Shown piece after piece: positions 16,939 through 25,714 of a stretch of DNA of 64,000 nucleotides. Both the position numbers and the translations under genes were made by a program. Numbering within the stretch: position 1 is the stretch's first letter; every line of letters starts with the position of its first letter. The notes below the pieces were generated by a model, which made no database searches, was not told the DNA's origin, and saw nothing but the letters and a program-made list of their open reading frames with translations. The DNA comes from Sphingobacteriales bacterium 44-61 (GTDB lineage: Bacteria > Bacteroidota > Bacteroidia > Chitinophagales > Chitinophagaceae): positions 434,001 through 498,000 of the forward strand of contig MKTW01000001.1 in the NCBI GenBank assembly GCA_001898405.1, in the 5' to 3' direction.

Positions 16939-19110
16939 TTATTTCGAAGAAGGCAATGCAAAAGCGACATAAGCATCGCTTGATTTTCCACCCCATTTTG
17001 ATCCGCCACAGGCGATCACTATATACTGTTTCCCATTAACTGAATAAACTGAAGGAGTGGCAACACCGGGAGCAGGCAGATCCACTTCCCATAATATTTT
17101 TCCTGTGTGTTTATTAATAGCTCTGAATTTCCCATCAGCCGATGCTCCTATGAATAATAAGCCGCCGGCAGTTACTACTGAGCCTCCATAATTCTCGCGG
17201 CCTGTAGGAGGAATACCCTTCGCTTTCAATTCTTCAAATTCTCCAAGAGGTATTTTCCATACCAATTCGCCTGTATTGAGATTGATGGCATTCAGTGTTC
17301 CCCATGGTGGGCTTAAGGCCGGATAACCTTCTTTGGTCAAAAACTTATTGTAGCCAGTGAATCCATACAGTGCTTTAGGAGGACCGTCCGTTTTTTCGGC
17401 AGGACCTTTGTAAGCCTTTACCTGTTCTGCTTTATTGCCAAGAACAAAAGAACCGATTGCCTGCTTTTGCTCTTTCGTCAGGTTATTAAAACCAGGCATC
17501 ATTCTCCTTCCGGAAGTAACGAGGTCATGGAACTGACCGAAAGAATATTTCTTTTCAACACCTATCAGTGAAGGATAATCACCGGCGCCTAAACGCTCAG
17601 GACCATGACAACCCATGCAATACTGCCTGTATAAGCTCATGCCTGCTTCAAGGTTTGTTCTTGGCTTTTCCTGCACCGGCTTATTTTCCACAAGATTCAA
17701 CACCCATGCCATCTCATTGGCATTTACATAAAGAATGTTGGTGGTAGGATCTACTGAAGGACCGCCCCATTCACCACCGCCATCATATCCCGGGAGGATG
17801 ACCGTTCCCTGGACAGTGGGTGGTGTAAACATCTTTTCTGAACGGTAGGTTTTGAACCGTGCTTTTATATCCTGGTAGGAAGAATCAGGTACCAATGTAT
17901 TCAGGTCTGCTTCTGTCATTTCCTGGCGAACAAAAGGATGAGGTAATGAAGGAGCCGGTTGTGTGGGCCAAAGTTTTTCACCACGTATATCTGTATTGGT
18001 AGGCACTGGCCTTTCTTCAATCGGGAAAATAGGTTTACCGGTTTCGCGCTCAAACATGAAAACAAAACCGGTCTTGGTGGTTTGCGCCACCGCATCTATT
18101 TTCTTACCATCGCGTTCTACAGTAACAAGCGCCGGAGGTGTTGGTATGTCCATATCCCATACATCATGATGCACCGTTTGAAAATGCCAGAGCAGTTTGC
18201 CTGTTTCAGCATCAAGCGCCAGCAGGCAATTGCCGTATAAACCCTGCCCTAAGCGCTGACCGCCATAAAAATCATTCGTAGGATTTCCGGTTGGGGCAAA
18301 CAGGATGCCTCTTTTTTCATCCAGGCTGAACCCCGCCCAGCTATTGGTGGAACCCATGTATTTATAAGCGGCTGTGTCTTCCCAGGTTTCATAACCAGCT
18401 TCACCGGGATAAGGAACAGTATGAAATATCCATTTTTGCTGGCCGGTCCTTACGTCAAAAGCTCGGATATGACCCGGGCTTTCGTCGCCAACAAGCCCGC
18501 TTAAAAAGAACAGGTCTTTATAGATCATTACCGGCGAAGTGGGTGAAACAAAAACAGTCTTTTCATCCCTGCCCAGGCCGATATTCAGGTTGATGCCGCC
18601 GTCTGTTCCAAAACTGGGTATCAACGCTCCTGTAACAGCATTCACAGCAAATGCTACTGAACCGACCGTATAAATAATGCGTTTGTCGTCTCCATCTTCC
18701 CAGTAAGCCACTCCCCTGTTCATGTTCACGCTTCTTCTGGGCCATGTCTTATTAACTGTGGAATCAGCAGGATCAAAATGCCATTTTTCCTTGCCTGTAG
18801 CTGCATCAACGGCAAATAATTTAAGCTTGGGCGAAACGCCATACATCACATTGTCGACAATGATCGGATTGCATTCCATTGGACCATTCTTCGTGGTGTC
18901 GCCATTTTCAGAATGATAGATCCAGGCAACTTCCAGCTTGGTAACATTGGATGTATCGATCTCTTTAAGAGAAGAATAATGTGTAGCGGCTTTTGTGCCA
19001 TTAGCTACTTTCCACTGGCTGTATTCCGTATTGGATTCAGAAGATGTGCAGGATTGAACAAATGGGATCAACAATAAAAAAAGAAAAAAATGGCAGCTTC
19101 TGGTCAACAT
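16939..19110 (-). CDS. PQQ-dependent dehydrogenase with an inserted cytochrome c domain, lipoprotein
   Basis: A 723-residue quinoprotein from the ATG at 19110; a TTG at 19134 would add eight residues. The signal sequence ends in a lipobox (FVQSC, Cys about residue 21), so it is lipid-anchored in the periplasm. The eight-bladed PQQ propeller shows repeated Trp-docking segments (DAATGKEKWHF, DAETGKLLWHF, NTGELVWKIPL, NKHTGKILWEV). A single haem c motif CMGCH at about residue 498 sits in a domain of about 85 residues inserted between propeller blades. It resembles membrane-type glucose or other aldose dehydrogenases, passing electrons to the respiratory chain. Followed at once by the lactonase, it probably makes the sugar lactone in the periplasm. 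Substrate unknown. Confidence 0.92.
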   Translation of the reverse strand: MLTRSCHFFLFLLLIPFVQSCTSSESNTEYSQWKVANGTKAATHYSSLKEIDTSNVTKLEVAWIYHSENGDTTKNGPMECNPIIVDNVMYGVSPKLKLFAVDAATGKEKWHFDPADSTVNKTWPRRSVNMNRGVAYWEDGDDKRIIYTVGSVAFAVNAVTGALIPSFGTDGGINLNIGLGRDEKTVFVSPTSPVMIYKDLFFLSGLVGDESPGHIRAFDVRTGQQKWIFHTVPYPGEAGYETWEDTAAYKYMGSTNSWAGFSLDEKRGILFAPTGNPTNDFYGGQRLGQGLYGNCLLALDAETGKLLWHFQTVHHDVWDMDIPTPPALVTVERDGKKIDAVAQTTKTGFVFMFERETGKPIFPIEERPVPTNTDIRGEKLWPTQPAPSLPHPFVRQEMTEADLNTLVPDSSYQDIKARFKTYRSEKMFTPPTVQGTVILPGYDGGGEWGGPSVDPTTNILYVNANEMAWVLNLVENKPVQEKPRTNLEAGMSLYRQYCMGCHGPERLGAGDYPSLIGVEKKYSFGQFHDLVTSGRRMMPGFNNLTKEQKQAIGSFVLGNKAEQVKAYKGPAEKTDGPPKALYGFTGYNKFLTKEGYPALSPPWGTLNAINLNTGELVWKIPLGEFEELKAKGIPPTGRENYGGSVVTAGGLLFIGASADGKFRAINKHTGKILWEVDLPAPGVATPSVYSVNGKQYIVIACGGSKWGGKSSDAYVAFALPSSK

Positions 19111-19321
19111 ACTATATAATTTAGGTGCACTCAACAGTTCGTTTTACAAATCGTTCTGGTTCTTAAAATTAGGAGAAAAGCCATCCCTGAAATATCATGA
19201 TATTGTCCTGTTATTTTAGTTTATTAACCGTCGGTTTCAACTCTATTTGTTCTTAAACATCTGGCTAAGAGTATTTCATTATCAATCCCTTCCCGGTCCG
19301 TATGCCGGTTAAAGCATTTTC

Positions 19322-20959
19322 CTATTTATCCGATATAACAGCAGAAATGCCTGCGCCTGCTGTGGTTTCCACCTGCTTCCTGGCAAGGTTCAGTTTATTC
19401 TCGGACAACCTGATATCCTTGCTCCGGGCGCCTTCAACCCTCAGAAAAGTGCCGATAGCATTGAGGGGCCTTGATCCCCGGATGAAAATATTGGAACTGT
19501 TTTCCAGCCGGATCAACGATTCAGCATTTTTACTTCCTGCAGCTTTGAACCCTGCCAGTTCAAGATCATCTACATCATCGCAAACAATGGCAGGCCGGAG
19601 ATCCTCGTGTGCAAGCCGGAAGGTCACATTGTCGAGCACCACCCCGCTCACATGGTGCATATAAAGGCCGTAAGCAGGCAGTTCTCCAAACATATACATT
19701 TCAGGGTAATCCCGTTCAAGATCAGGAACATTCCGCCTGGCTGCCTGTTCGGCTGTACCGCCGCCATGAAAAGTGATATCAATATTGCTGAATGAAATGC
19801 CCTTCGGACGGGTTTTTGAAGTGCCGGTAATGGAAATGCCGACATTCAGCTTTGTAATATTCAGCCAGCCCGGAGGTGAAACTGCAAATTCCGGTTTCAT
19901 TTCAAGTTCTAATGGAACAGTGGCACGGATATTATCAAAAAGTATATTTTCCAGGTTCCCCTTTTGCCAGTTGCTGTCATTAAAAGAAACCCATGAGTCC
20001 GTATAAGGGCCTGCCGCCCATCCCGACAGCCTGACAGAGATAGGACCTTTTACGTTTTCCATCACTATATTGGAAAAGGTCATGTTCCTTGCTTTTGCGC
20101 CCATCGATTCCTGTATTTTGATACCGTTCAAACCAGTGTTACGGATAATACAGTTCGTAACGGTGATATTCTCGATATCAGCCAGCGCATCAGGTCCTAC
20201 GCGGATAGCAGCACAGCGGGAGCTAAGAATGCAATTGGTAATAACAATATTTGAGCAGGGTTCGGTACGGCTGCTTGCTTTGAACGCAATACAATCATCA
20301 ATAGAATGAATATTGGTATTTGAAATAAAAACATCCCGCGAACCATCAATATCAAAGCCATCATTATTGGCATTCTTGAGGTTCTCCAGTTCTACACCAT
20401 CTATCCGGACACGCTGGCATTGCAGGATGAACACAGCGAACATTTTAGAGTTCGTGATAAATACATCCTGTATCCGGACATCTTTACAACCATGCAATAC
20501 GATCAGATCGGGCCTGTCATTGTCATTTGCTACTTTGATCAGGTCTCCACGGCCATCTATCTTGCCTGCCCCGGTAATGGCAATGTTCTCACAGTCGGCA
20601 GCATAGATCAATGACCGTATGATATGTTTGAAAGCAAATTTTTCATCCCGGCTGTATTTATCCACCTCAAGAGAACCTATCAACTGGGCGCTTACCGTCA
20701 GGTGTAGTTCAACATTACTTTTGAAATGAATGCCTGAACTCATAAATGTGCCTTTGTCAAGGACTACCCTGCCACCGCCATTGGCCGCGCAATCATCGAT
20801 CGCTTTCTGTATTGCCGGTGCATCATCGGTAAGGCCGTCGCCCATGGCGCCATAGTCGCGGATATCAAATGTCTTTTTGCCCGCAGGCTGTGCAGTCAGG
20901 ATGATTGAAATAAACAAGAAGAAGATCAGGCCACCGGCCCGGATAAAAAATCTGGTCAT
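19322..20959 (-). CDS. GH28-like right-handed beta-helix glycoside hydrolase, secreted
   Basis: A 545-residue protein from the ATG at 20959; the longer frame starts with TTG. A signal peptide (hydrophobic stretch ending near LTAQP) is followed by the pectate-lyase-superfamily opening FDIRDYGAMGDGLTDD, then a parallel beta-helix. GH28 catalytic aspartates are seen in NNDGFDIDGS and SIDDCIAFK. The usual GHG histidine motif is not visible (CAAIRVG instead) and the RIK motif appears as GIKIQ, so it is a divergent polygalacturonase-like protein. It sits in the PUL with esterase, GH27 and GH5-like genes. Function as a pectin or related-glycan hydrolase is probable but not certain. Confidence 0.87.
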   Translation of the reverse strand: MTRFFIRAGGLIFFLFISIILTAQPAGKKTFDIRDYGAMGDGLTDDAPAIQKAIDDCAANGGGRVVLDKGTFMSSGIHFKSNVELHLTVSAQLIGSLEVDKYSRDEKFAFKHIIRSLIYAADCENIAITGAGKIDGRGDLIKVANDNDRPDLIVLHGCKDVRIQDVFITNSKMFAVFILQCQRVRIDGVELENLKNANNDGFDIDGSRDVFISNTNIHSIDDCIAFKASSRTEPCSNIVITNCILSSRCAAIRVGPDALADIENITVTNCIIRNTGLNGIKIQESMGAKARNMTFSNIVMENVKGPISVRLSGWAAGPYTDSWVSFNDSNWQKGNLENILFDNIRATVPLELEMKPEFAVSPPGWLNITKLNVGISITGTSKTRPKGISFSNIDITFHGGGTAEQAARRNVPDLERDYPEMYMFGELPAYGLYMHHVSGVVLDNVTFRLAHEDLRPAIVCDDVDDLELAGFKAAGSKNAESLIRLENSSNIFIRGSRPLNAIGTFLRVEGARSKDIRLSENKLNLARKQVETTAGAGISAVISDK

Positions 20960-21168
20960 AGCATTTTTTTCATTGACAATAATCAATCACGGGTATGTTC
21001 AAAAATAGTCATCGCTTTTCCTGTCAATTGAACAGCCTTATCTTCTTTTATTCATTTTTTACCTCAATCCGTTCTTATGATAATCAACTTCCATAAAAGG
21101 ATAATATCCCTATATACTGCCAGAGGCGTTTTTAATAGTTTTATTTATTACTATTTTAAACAAGCAGT

Positions 21169-21924
21169 ATGAAAAAGGAAACAAGCCGGAGGCATTTTAT
21201 CCGGAACCTGAGTGTAAGCGCCAGCCTCTTGACTGCACTGCCGCTTGCACACAGTCAAACAAGTGAAAATGACAAACGGAGGAAGATTACACTGGACAAA
21301 GATGATACGATCCTCTTCCAGGGTGATTCCATCACCTATTGGCACCGTAAACTGGATTCAAAAGCCGTCAATGATTCCCAATCTATCGGTTCAGGATATG
21401 CATTGCTTACCGCTTCCCGATTGCTTTATCAGCATCCTGAAAAGAACCTGAAGATCTATAACAGGGGAATAAGCGGGAATACTGTTCCTGATCTTGAAAA
21501 AAGATGGGATGAGGACTGCCTGGCCATCAAACCGGATGTACTCAGCATCCTGATCGGCGTAAATGACTATACGGTAAAAAAAAGAGATAACAAAGGCAGT
21601 GCGCAGTTATACCGGGAAGGATATGACCGCTTGCTTGAACGGACAAAATCTGCATTTCCGGATATTAAGCTCATCATTGCCGAACCATTTGTGATCAAAG
21701 GATTGCTGTATGTTGATGAATCATGGTTTCCCGGCTTCAATGATTACCGGCAGGTGGCCAAAGAACTGGCGGAGAAATACCACGCTGCATTTATTCCACT
21801 GCACAGTCTTTTTGAAAAGGCCCTTGAACGGGCTCCGGCTGATTACTGGAGCGGAGATGGCTTGCATGCATCAATGGCAGGTGCACAATTGATGTCCGAT
21901 GCATGGTTGAAGGCATTCAATTGA
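21169..21924 (+). CDS. SGNH/GDSL hydrolase (probable carbohydrate esterase), exported
   Basis: A 251-residue SGNH hydrolase with block I ILFQGDSIT, block II glycine in RGISGNTV, block III GVNDY and block V DGLHAS (Asp/His of the triad). The N-terminus has a Tat-like twin-arginine segment SRRHFIRNL followed by a hydrophobic stretch ending LAHSQ, so export is likely. It is the only plus-strand gene inside the PUL. Its stop lies 8 bp inside the end of the convergent LamG/GH5 fusion. Comparable enzymes deacetylate pectin, rhamnogalacturonan or xylan; which one is not determinable. Confidence 0.9.
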   Translation: MKKETSRRHFIRNLSVSASLLTALPLAHSQTSENDKRRKITLDKDDTILFQGDSITYWHRKLDSKAVNDSQSIGSGYALLTASRLLYQHPEKNLKIYNRGISGNTVPDLEKRWDEDCLAIKPDVLSILIGVNDYTVKKRDNKGSAQLYREGYDRLLERTKSAFPDIKLIIAEPFVIKGLLYVDESWFPGFNDYRQVAKELAEKYHAAFIPLHSLFEKALERAPADYWSGDGLHASMAGAQLMSDAWLKAFN

Positions 21925-24900
21925 TATACGTTTTCAATGCTGCTGTATCACCCAATACCTTCAATATCTTCTTCAGTCCACCCCTGTTAATCCGCAAACC
22001 AACTTCTGCATCTGGGTCTGTAACTTCATTGATAATACCGACAGGACCTTTATAAACGCTTTCCTGTACGATACGCATCATCTCAGCTTCACTATCTCCC
22101 TGCCCAACGGGCACTACCCGACCAGGATTTCTTTTTAACCCGGCAATATTCAATGCAAGCAGGTGTGGCAATATCTTTGGAAAAAATGTTGGAAACCTTT
22201 CTATCTGTGTTTCGGCATGATGAAAATTGTATACCATTCCAACATTAGACATTTTCAGGTAGTCGATGATCGCCAATTGGTTTTCAGGTTCGCCAAACCA
22301 GCCGCCATGATTATACAGACCAACCGTACAACCGATCTTCTTCGCTTCGTTGGCTATATAAGCAACGGGCTCTGCTGTGTAAGCGATCTTTTGCTGCTGG
22401 GTCATGGAATCCAGTTTAGGATCTTCACCCACGAGACACCATAATTGTGTTTTCACCTTATGCCGTTTGAGCAGGTCAAAGATCAACTGAAGGGTTGGGT
22501 CATGTGCAGGATCACGGCTTACAGGTATCCAAAAACCTGTAAGCTCTATATTATATTTTTTCAACACTTCCAGCTCTTCATCAAAATGGGGGATATGTTC
22601 AGCACGCCAGTCATATGCAAGCTTGGTGATGCCCAATGATCGAAGCATCTTTGCCCTTTCCTCAGGAGTCCGTTTCTTACTGTCGAAAGGAACGATACAC
22701 CAGGCAAGGAGATTATCGTTTGTGTAAATGCTGCTGTTCAACCGCAGTGTATCCAATCCCAAAGCATCTACCAATTTCCTGTCTACAATATTCAGGCTGG
22801 CGGGAGCATACGCCTTGCGGACAGCAGGATCAAGCAGGGTAAAATATTCGTTGAACGACCAGTACTCCCATCCCATACCCACTGACTCGAATGATTGGCG
22901 CAGATCATGAACAAATTGTACCCTCTCTCCAGGATATACTCCTTTTGATGCGCCCGGCTTATTCACCTGCATATGATCGATGGCACCAAATTCAGCCACG
23001 ATCACCTGCAGATCGCCACCATACATATCATTCCATTCATTCACATTCTTTGCCCTGCGGGTAAGCCATTGCCAGTTAAAATATCCTTTACCGTATTCCA
23101 GCAGATCTTCCCGGGCCATCTGTTTATCTTCATCTTTTACCGTGCTGAGCATTTTATCCATCCTTGATTCAACTACCTGAGGTGAAGCTGGCCAAGGAAT
23201 ATAACTGATATCTTTCCAGTAATTGCCGCCGCCTCTCCAACCGCCAAATAAGGTATTAAACCCAAACCGGTAAGGTTCATAAGTAGTGAAACTGTAATAG
23301 ATGTTCCGGTCTGCAATGGGTGTGAGGCCAGTCATGGCATAAATATTGCCAGCCCTGTCGCCGGAAACGATCAGCGTATGAGCCGGCATTTCCTTTCTTA
23401 CAGCAGCGACCATTTCGTGATACATCCTGTTCCATTCACCATCTTTATTGGCAAAGGGTTCTGTCATCAGCATAAAAGCGATCTGTGATGGCGTCCATCT
23501 TTGAGCAAGATATTTTGCAAAGGCGCTGTAAAAACCCAGCATTTTAACAAAGCCGGTGTCTGTGCCGAGATAATGTGTTTTAAATTTCCCTTCAGGATGC
23601 AGATCTACAACGCATGGCAGTCCTGAGGCAAGTGCCTTATTTACTGTTTCTTCCACAAAATGCATATTGGCCGTATTCAGTCCCGAATCACGGATAAATT
23701 CATCAGCGGTGAATAATATTTTTATGTGATCGAACCCGATCGATTTGGCAACCGCAATATCATTTGCAGATATCTGCCATTCCTCCTTAACCGGCAAACC
23801 CTGATTTTGTATGCGATCAAATACAATACCTCTTTTCAATACCAGCACCGGCCCTGCAGGAGGTACAACAGCTGTTACTTCTTCAGGAATCTTCACCGCA
23901 TTGTAAATGCTGACATGGGAGAGATTGCCATTCAAAACATCAAGCCCATCCGCTGCGCTGCCAATGTTAAGCCGGGCGGTTTTATCAGCAACAGTTCCTT
24001 TTACCGCAACCGTTTTTACCAGTTGCCGGTCTTTATAAAATTCCATTTGCCCATCGCCAAATGTGATCATTACGTGATGCCAGATATTGTCATCTATCTG
24101 GAAGCCGCCATTTATATCGCCAGGGAAGCCTGCAGCACTGAACAGCAGATTACCTGTCCCTTTCTGCAGGGACAATGAAAAGCTGCCGGTTTCATTTGCC
24201 CTGCCTTTTGACAGCAACACTCTTCGCCCACTACGTGATGGAGGCACCTGCACCCAGGCAGCAATGGTAAACCTATTACCCAGCGAAACCTTCGCATTAT
24301 TTACTTTAATAGCTGAAGCTGCATCAGTAATATTCACAACCTTACTGAAAGATGATCCATGTCCTGTTATCCAACGGATAGCAGTAGCTGAGGCATTATG
24401 TTGATTTCCGTTGTTGTCATAAACAGTATTCCCCTTTCCTTCGTCCAGGTCCCATCCTGCTGATTCAGTTTCATTATAGAGGTCGGTCACCTGCACAGAA
24501 GAAAGAGAAGAGCCGTAAATCTTTATCCTTGACAGGTTGCCGGAAAATGAATTGCTGCCATCACCGGCTGATCCAAAAGTCATTGGTTCCGGTAATGCAG
24601 CAATTGAGCCTTTTACAATGCTGGAGGATAAGAGTTTTCCATCTTTATAAAATTTTATCTGTGAGCCTGCGCAGGCGATCACGATATGATGCCATCCGCT
24701 GTCGCTAAGCAAAACATTACCGGGTATATTTCCACCGAGAGCGGGGGCGCAAAACTGGAGTTTGCCTGCATTCAGTTCAATTGAAAAAGAACTGCTGCCT
24801 TTTGCATCCCCTTTAGAAAGGATCACTGACCTTTTGGTGTTTTTACCTTTTGATTTTATCCAACAGGCAATAGTAAACCTGTTCTTTAAATCAATATTTG

Positions 24901-25693
24901 TTGTATCAATTTTTATATTGGCCCCGGGCGTATTAAAACCAGCAACAAACCCGAACCGGGGATCTTCCACCCAATCAACCTTTTTTAACCACCCGGTATT
25001 CCCAACACCAAAATTATCATAGGTATTGATCGGCCCCTGCAACATTCCATACACGGGGTTGCCATAGTCCTGAAGAGTGGTTATGCCCATGCCCTCGTTA
25101 AGGTCCCAGTTAGCCAGTTTATTTGTATACAGATCCCAGATCTTAGCACTGCTTTGAACAGTGTTGAAGATCTTCAAACGGCCTGTCTCTCCCTGCAAGG
25201 AAACAGATTTTCCCGCATCTGCGCCAATCGTAAGCAAAGAGGGTTTGTCCTGTATGATTCCATTCACCTCAGTTGTTGTAATCAGTATTCCATCCTTGTA
25301 AAACTTCATGCGGCCGGGGACATAACTTACAGCCAACTGATGCCAGTTATTATCATTGATCCTGATACCGCTTTTCATATTGCCTGAAAGGGAAAAAGCA
25401 GAGAATTGCAGTTCGCCCGACTTACTTATTCTTAACTGAAGATAGCCGGGATCATTTTCTTTAACGCCTTTCGTAAGGATAAAATGATCAGCGCTGCGGT
25501 TTGCAGAAATTTTAACCCAACATACAATTGTAAAAACGTTTTCAATATTGCAGGTTGCATTTTCAACAGATACAGCCTTACCGGTCTTTTCCAGATCCCA
25601 TTCAAGCATAGTAGTGCTGCGAGGCGTTACCTGGCAATACAGATAAGCCGGAGCAAACAGTAAAATGGCCAGGCATATTTTTTTTATGATCAT
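21917..25693 (-). CDS. Triple LamG - GH5-like cellulase - sugar isomerase/epimerase fusion, secreted
   Basis: A 1258-residue protein with a signal peptide (residues 1-20). Three successive LamG/concanavalin-like modules occupy about 25-215, 230-420 and 435-610, each with W-x-L/D-x-E/N-G-type blocks and the recurring NNWHQLAVSY/SGWHHIVIAC/NIWHHVMITF strand plus FYKDG/FYKDRQ turn. A GH5-like TIM barrel covers about 620-980, with a candidate acid/base Glu745 (MTEPF) and nucleophile Glu901 (VAEFG). The C-terminal part, about 985-1258, looks like a xylose-isomerase-type TIM barrel (GLYNHGGW, NFHHAETQ, VGQGDSE). It lies 21 bp after SusD. Endo-glycanase activity in the periplasm or at the surface is likely; the role of the fused isomerase-like domain is unknown. 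Confidence 0.88.
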   Translation of the reverse strand: MIIKKICLAILLFAPAYLYCQVTPRSTTMLEWDLEKTGKAVSVENATCNIENVFTIVCWVKISANRSADHFILTKGVKENDPGYLQLRISKSGELQFSAFSLSGNMKSGIRINDNNWHQLAVSYVPGRMKFYKDGILITTTEVNGIIQDKPSLLTIGADAGKSVSLQGETGRLKIFNTVQSSAKIWDLYTNKLANWDLNEGMGITTLQDYGNPVYGMLQGPINTYDNFGVGNTGWLKKVDWVEDPRFGFVAGFNTPGANIKIDTTNIDLKNRFTIACWIKSKGKNTKRSVILSKGDAKGSSSFSIELNAGKLQFCAPALGGNIPGNVLLSDSGWHHIVIACAGSQIKFYKDGKLLSSSIVKGSIAALPEPMTFGSAGDGSNSFSGNLSRIKIYGSSLSSVQVTDLYNETESAGWDLDEGKGNTVYDNNGNQHNASATAIRWITGHGSSFSKVVNITDAASAIKVNNAKVSLGNRFTIAAWVQVPPSRSGRRVLLSKGRANETGSFSLSLQKGTGNLLFSAAGFPGDINGGFQIDDNIWHHVMITFGDGQMEFYKDRQLVKTVAVKGTVADKTARLNIGSAADGLDVLNGNLSHVSIYNAVKIPEEVTAVVPPAGPVLVLKRGIVFDRIQNQGLPVKEEWQISANDIAVAKSIGFDHIKILFTADEFIRDSGLNTANMHFVEETVNKALASGLPCVVDLHPEGKFKTHYLGTDTGFVKMLGFYSAFAKYLAQRWTPSQIAFMLMTEPFANKDGEWNRMYHEMVAAVRKEMPAHTLIVSGDRAGNIYAMTGLTPIADRNIYYSFTTYEPYRFGFNTLFGGWRGGGNYWKDISYIPWPASPQVVESRMDKMLSTVKDEDKQMAREDLLEYGKGYFNWQWLTRRAKNVNEWNDMYGGDLQVIVAEFGAIDHMQVNKPGASKGVYPGERVQFVHDLRQSFESVGMGWEYWSFNEYFTLLDPAVRKAYAPASLNIVDRKLVDALGLDTLRLNSSIYTNDNLLAWCIVPFDSKKRTPEERAKMLRSLGITKLAYDWRAEHIPHFDEELEVLKKYNIELTGFWIPVSRDPAHDPTLQLIFDLLKRHKVKTQLWCLVGEDPKLDSMTQQQKIAYTAEPVAYIANEAKKIGCTVGLYNHGGWFGEPENQLAIIDYLKMSNVGMVYNFHHAETQIERFPTFFPKILPHLLALNIAGLKRNPGRVVPVGQGDSEAEMMRIVQESVYKGPVGIINEVTDPDAEVGLRINRGGLKKILKVLGDTAALKTYIN

Positions 25694-25714
25694 GACTGCA
25701 ATTGTTGGCGCGGA

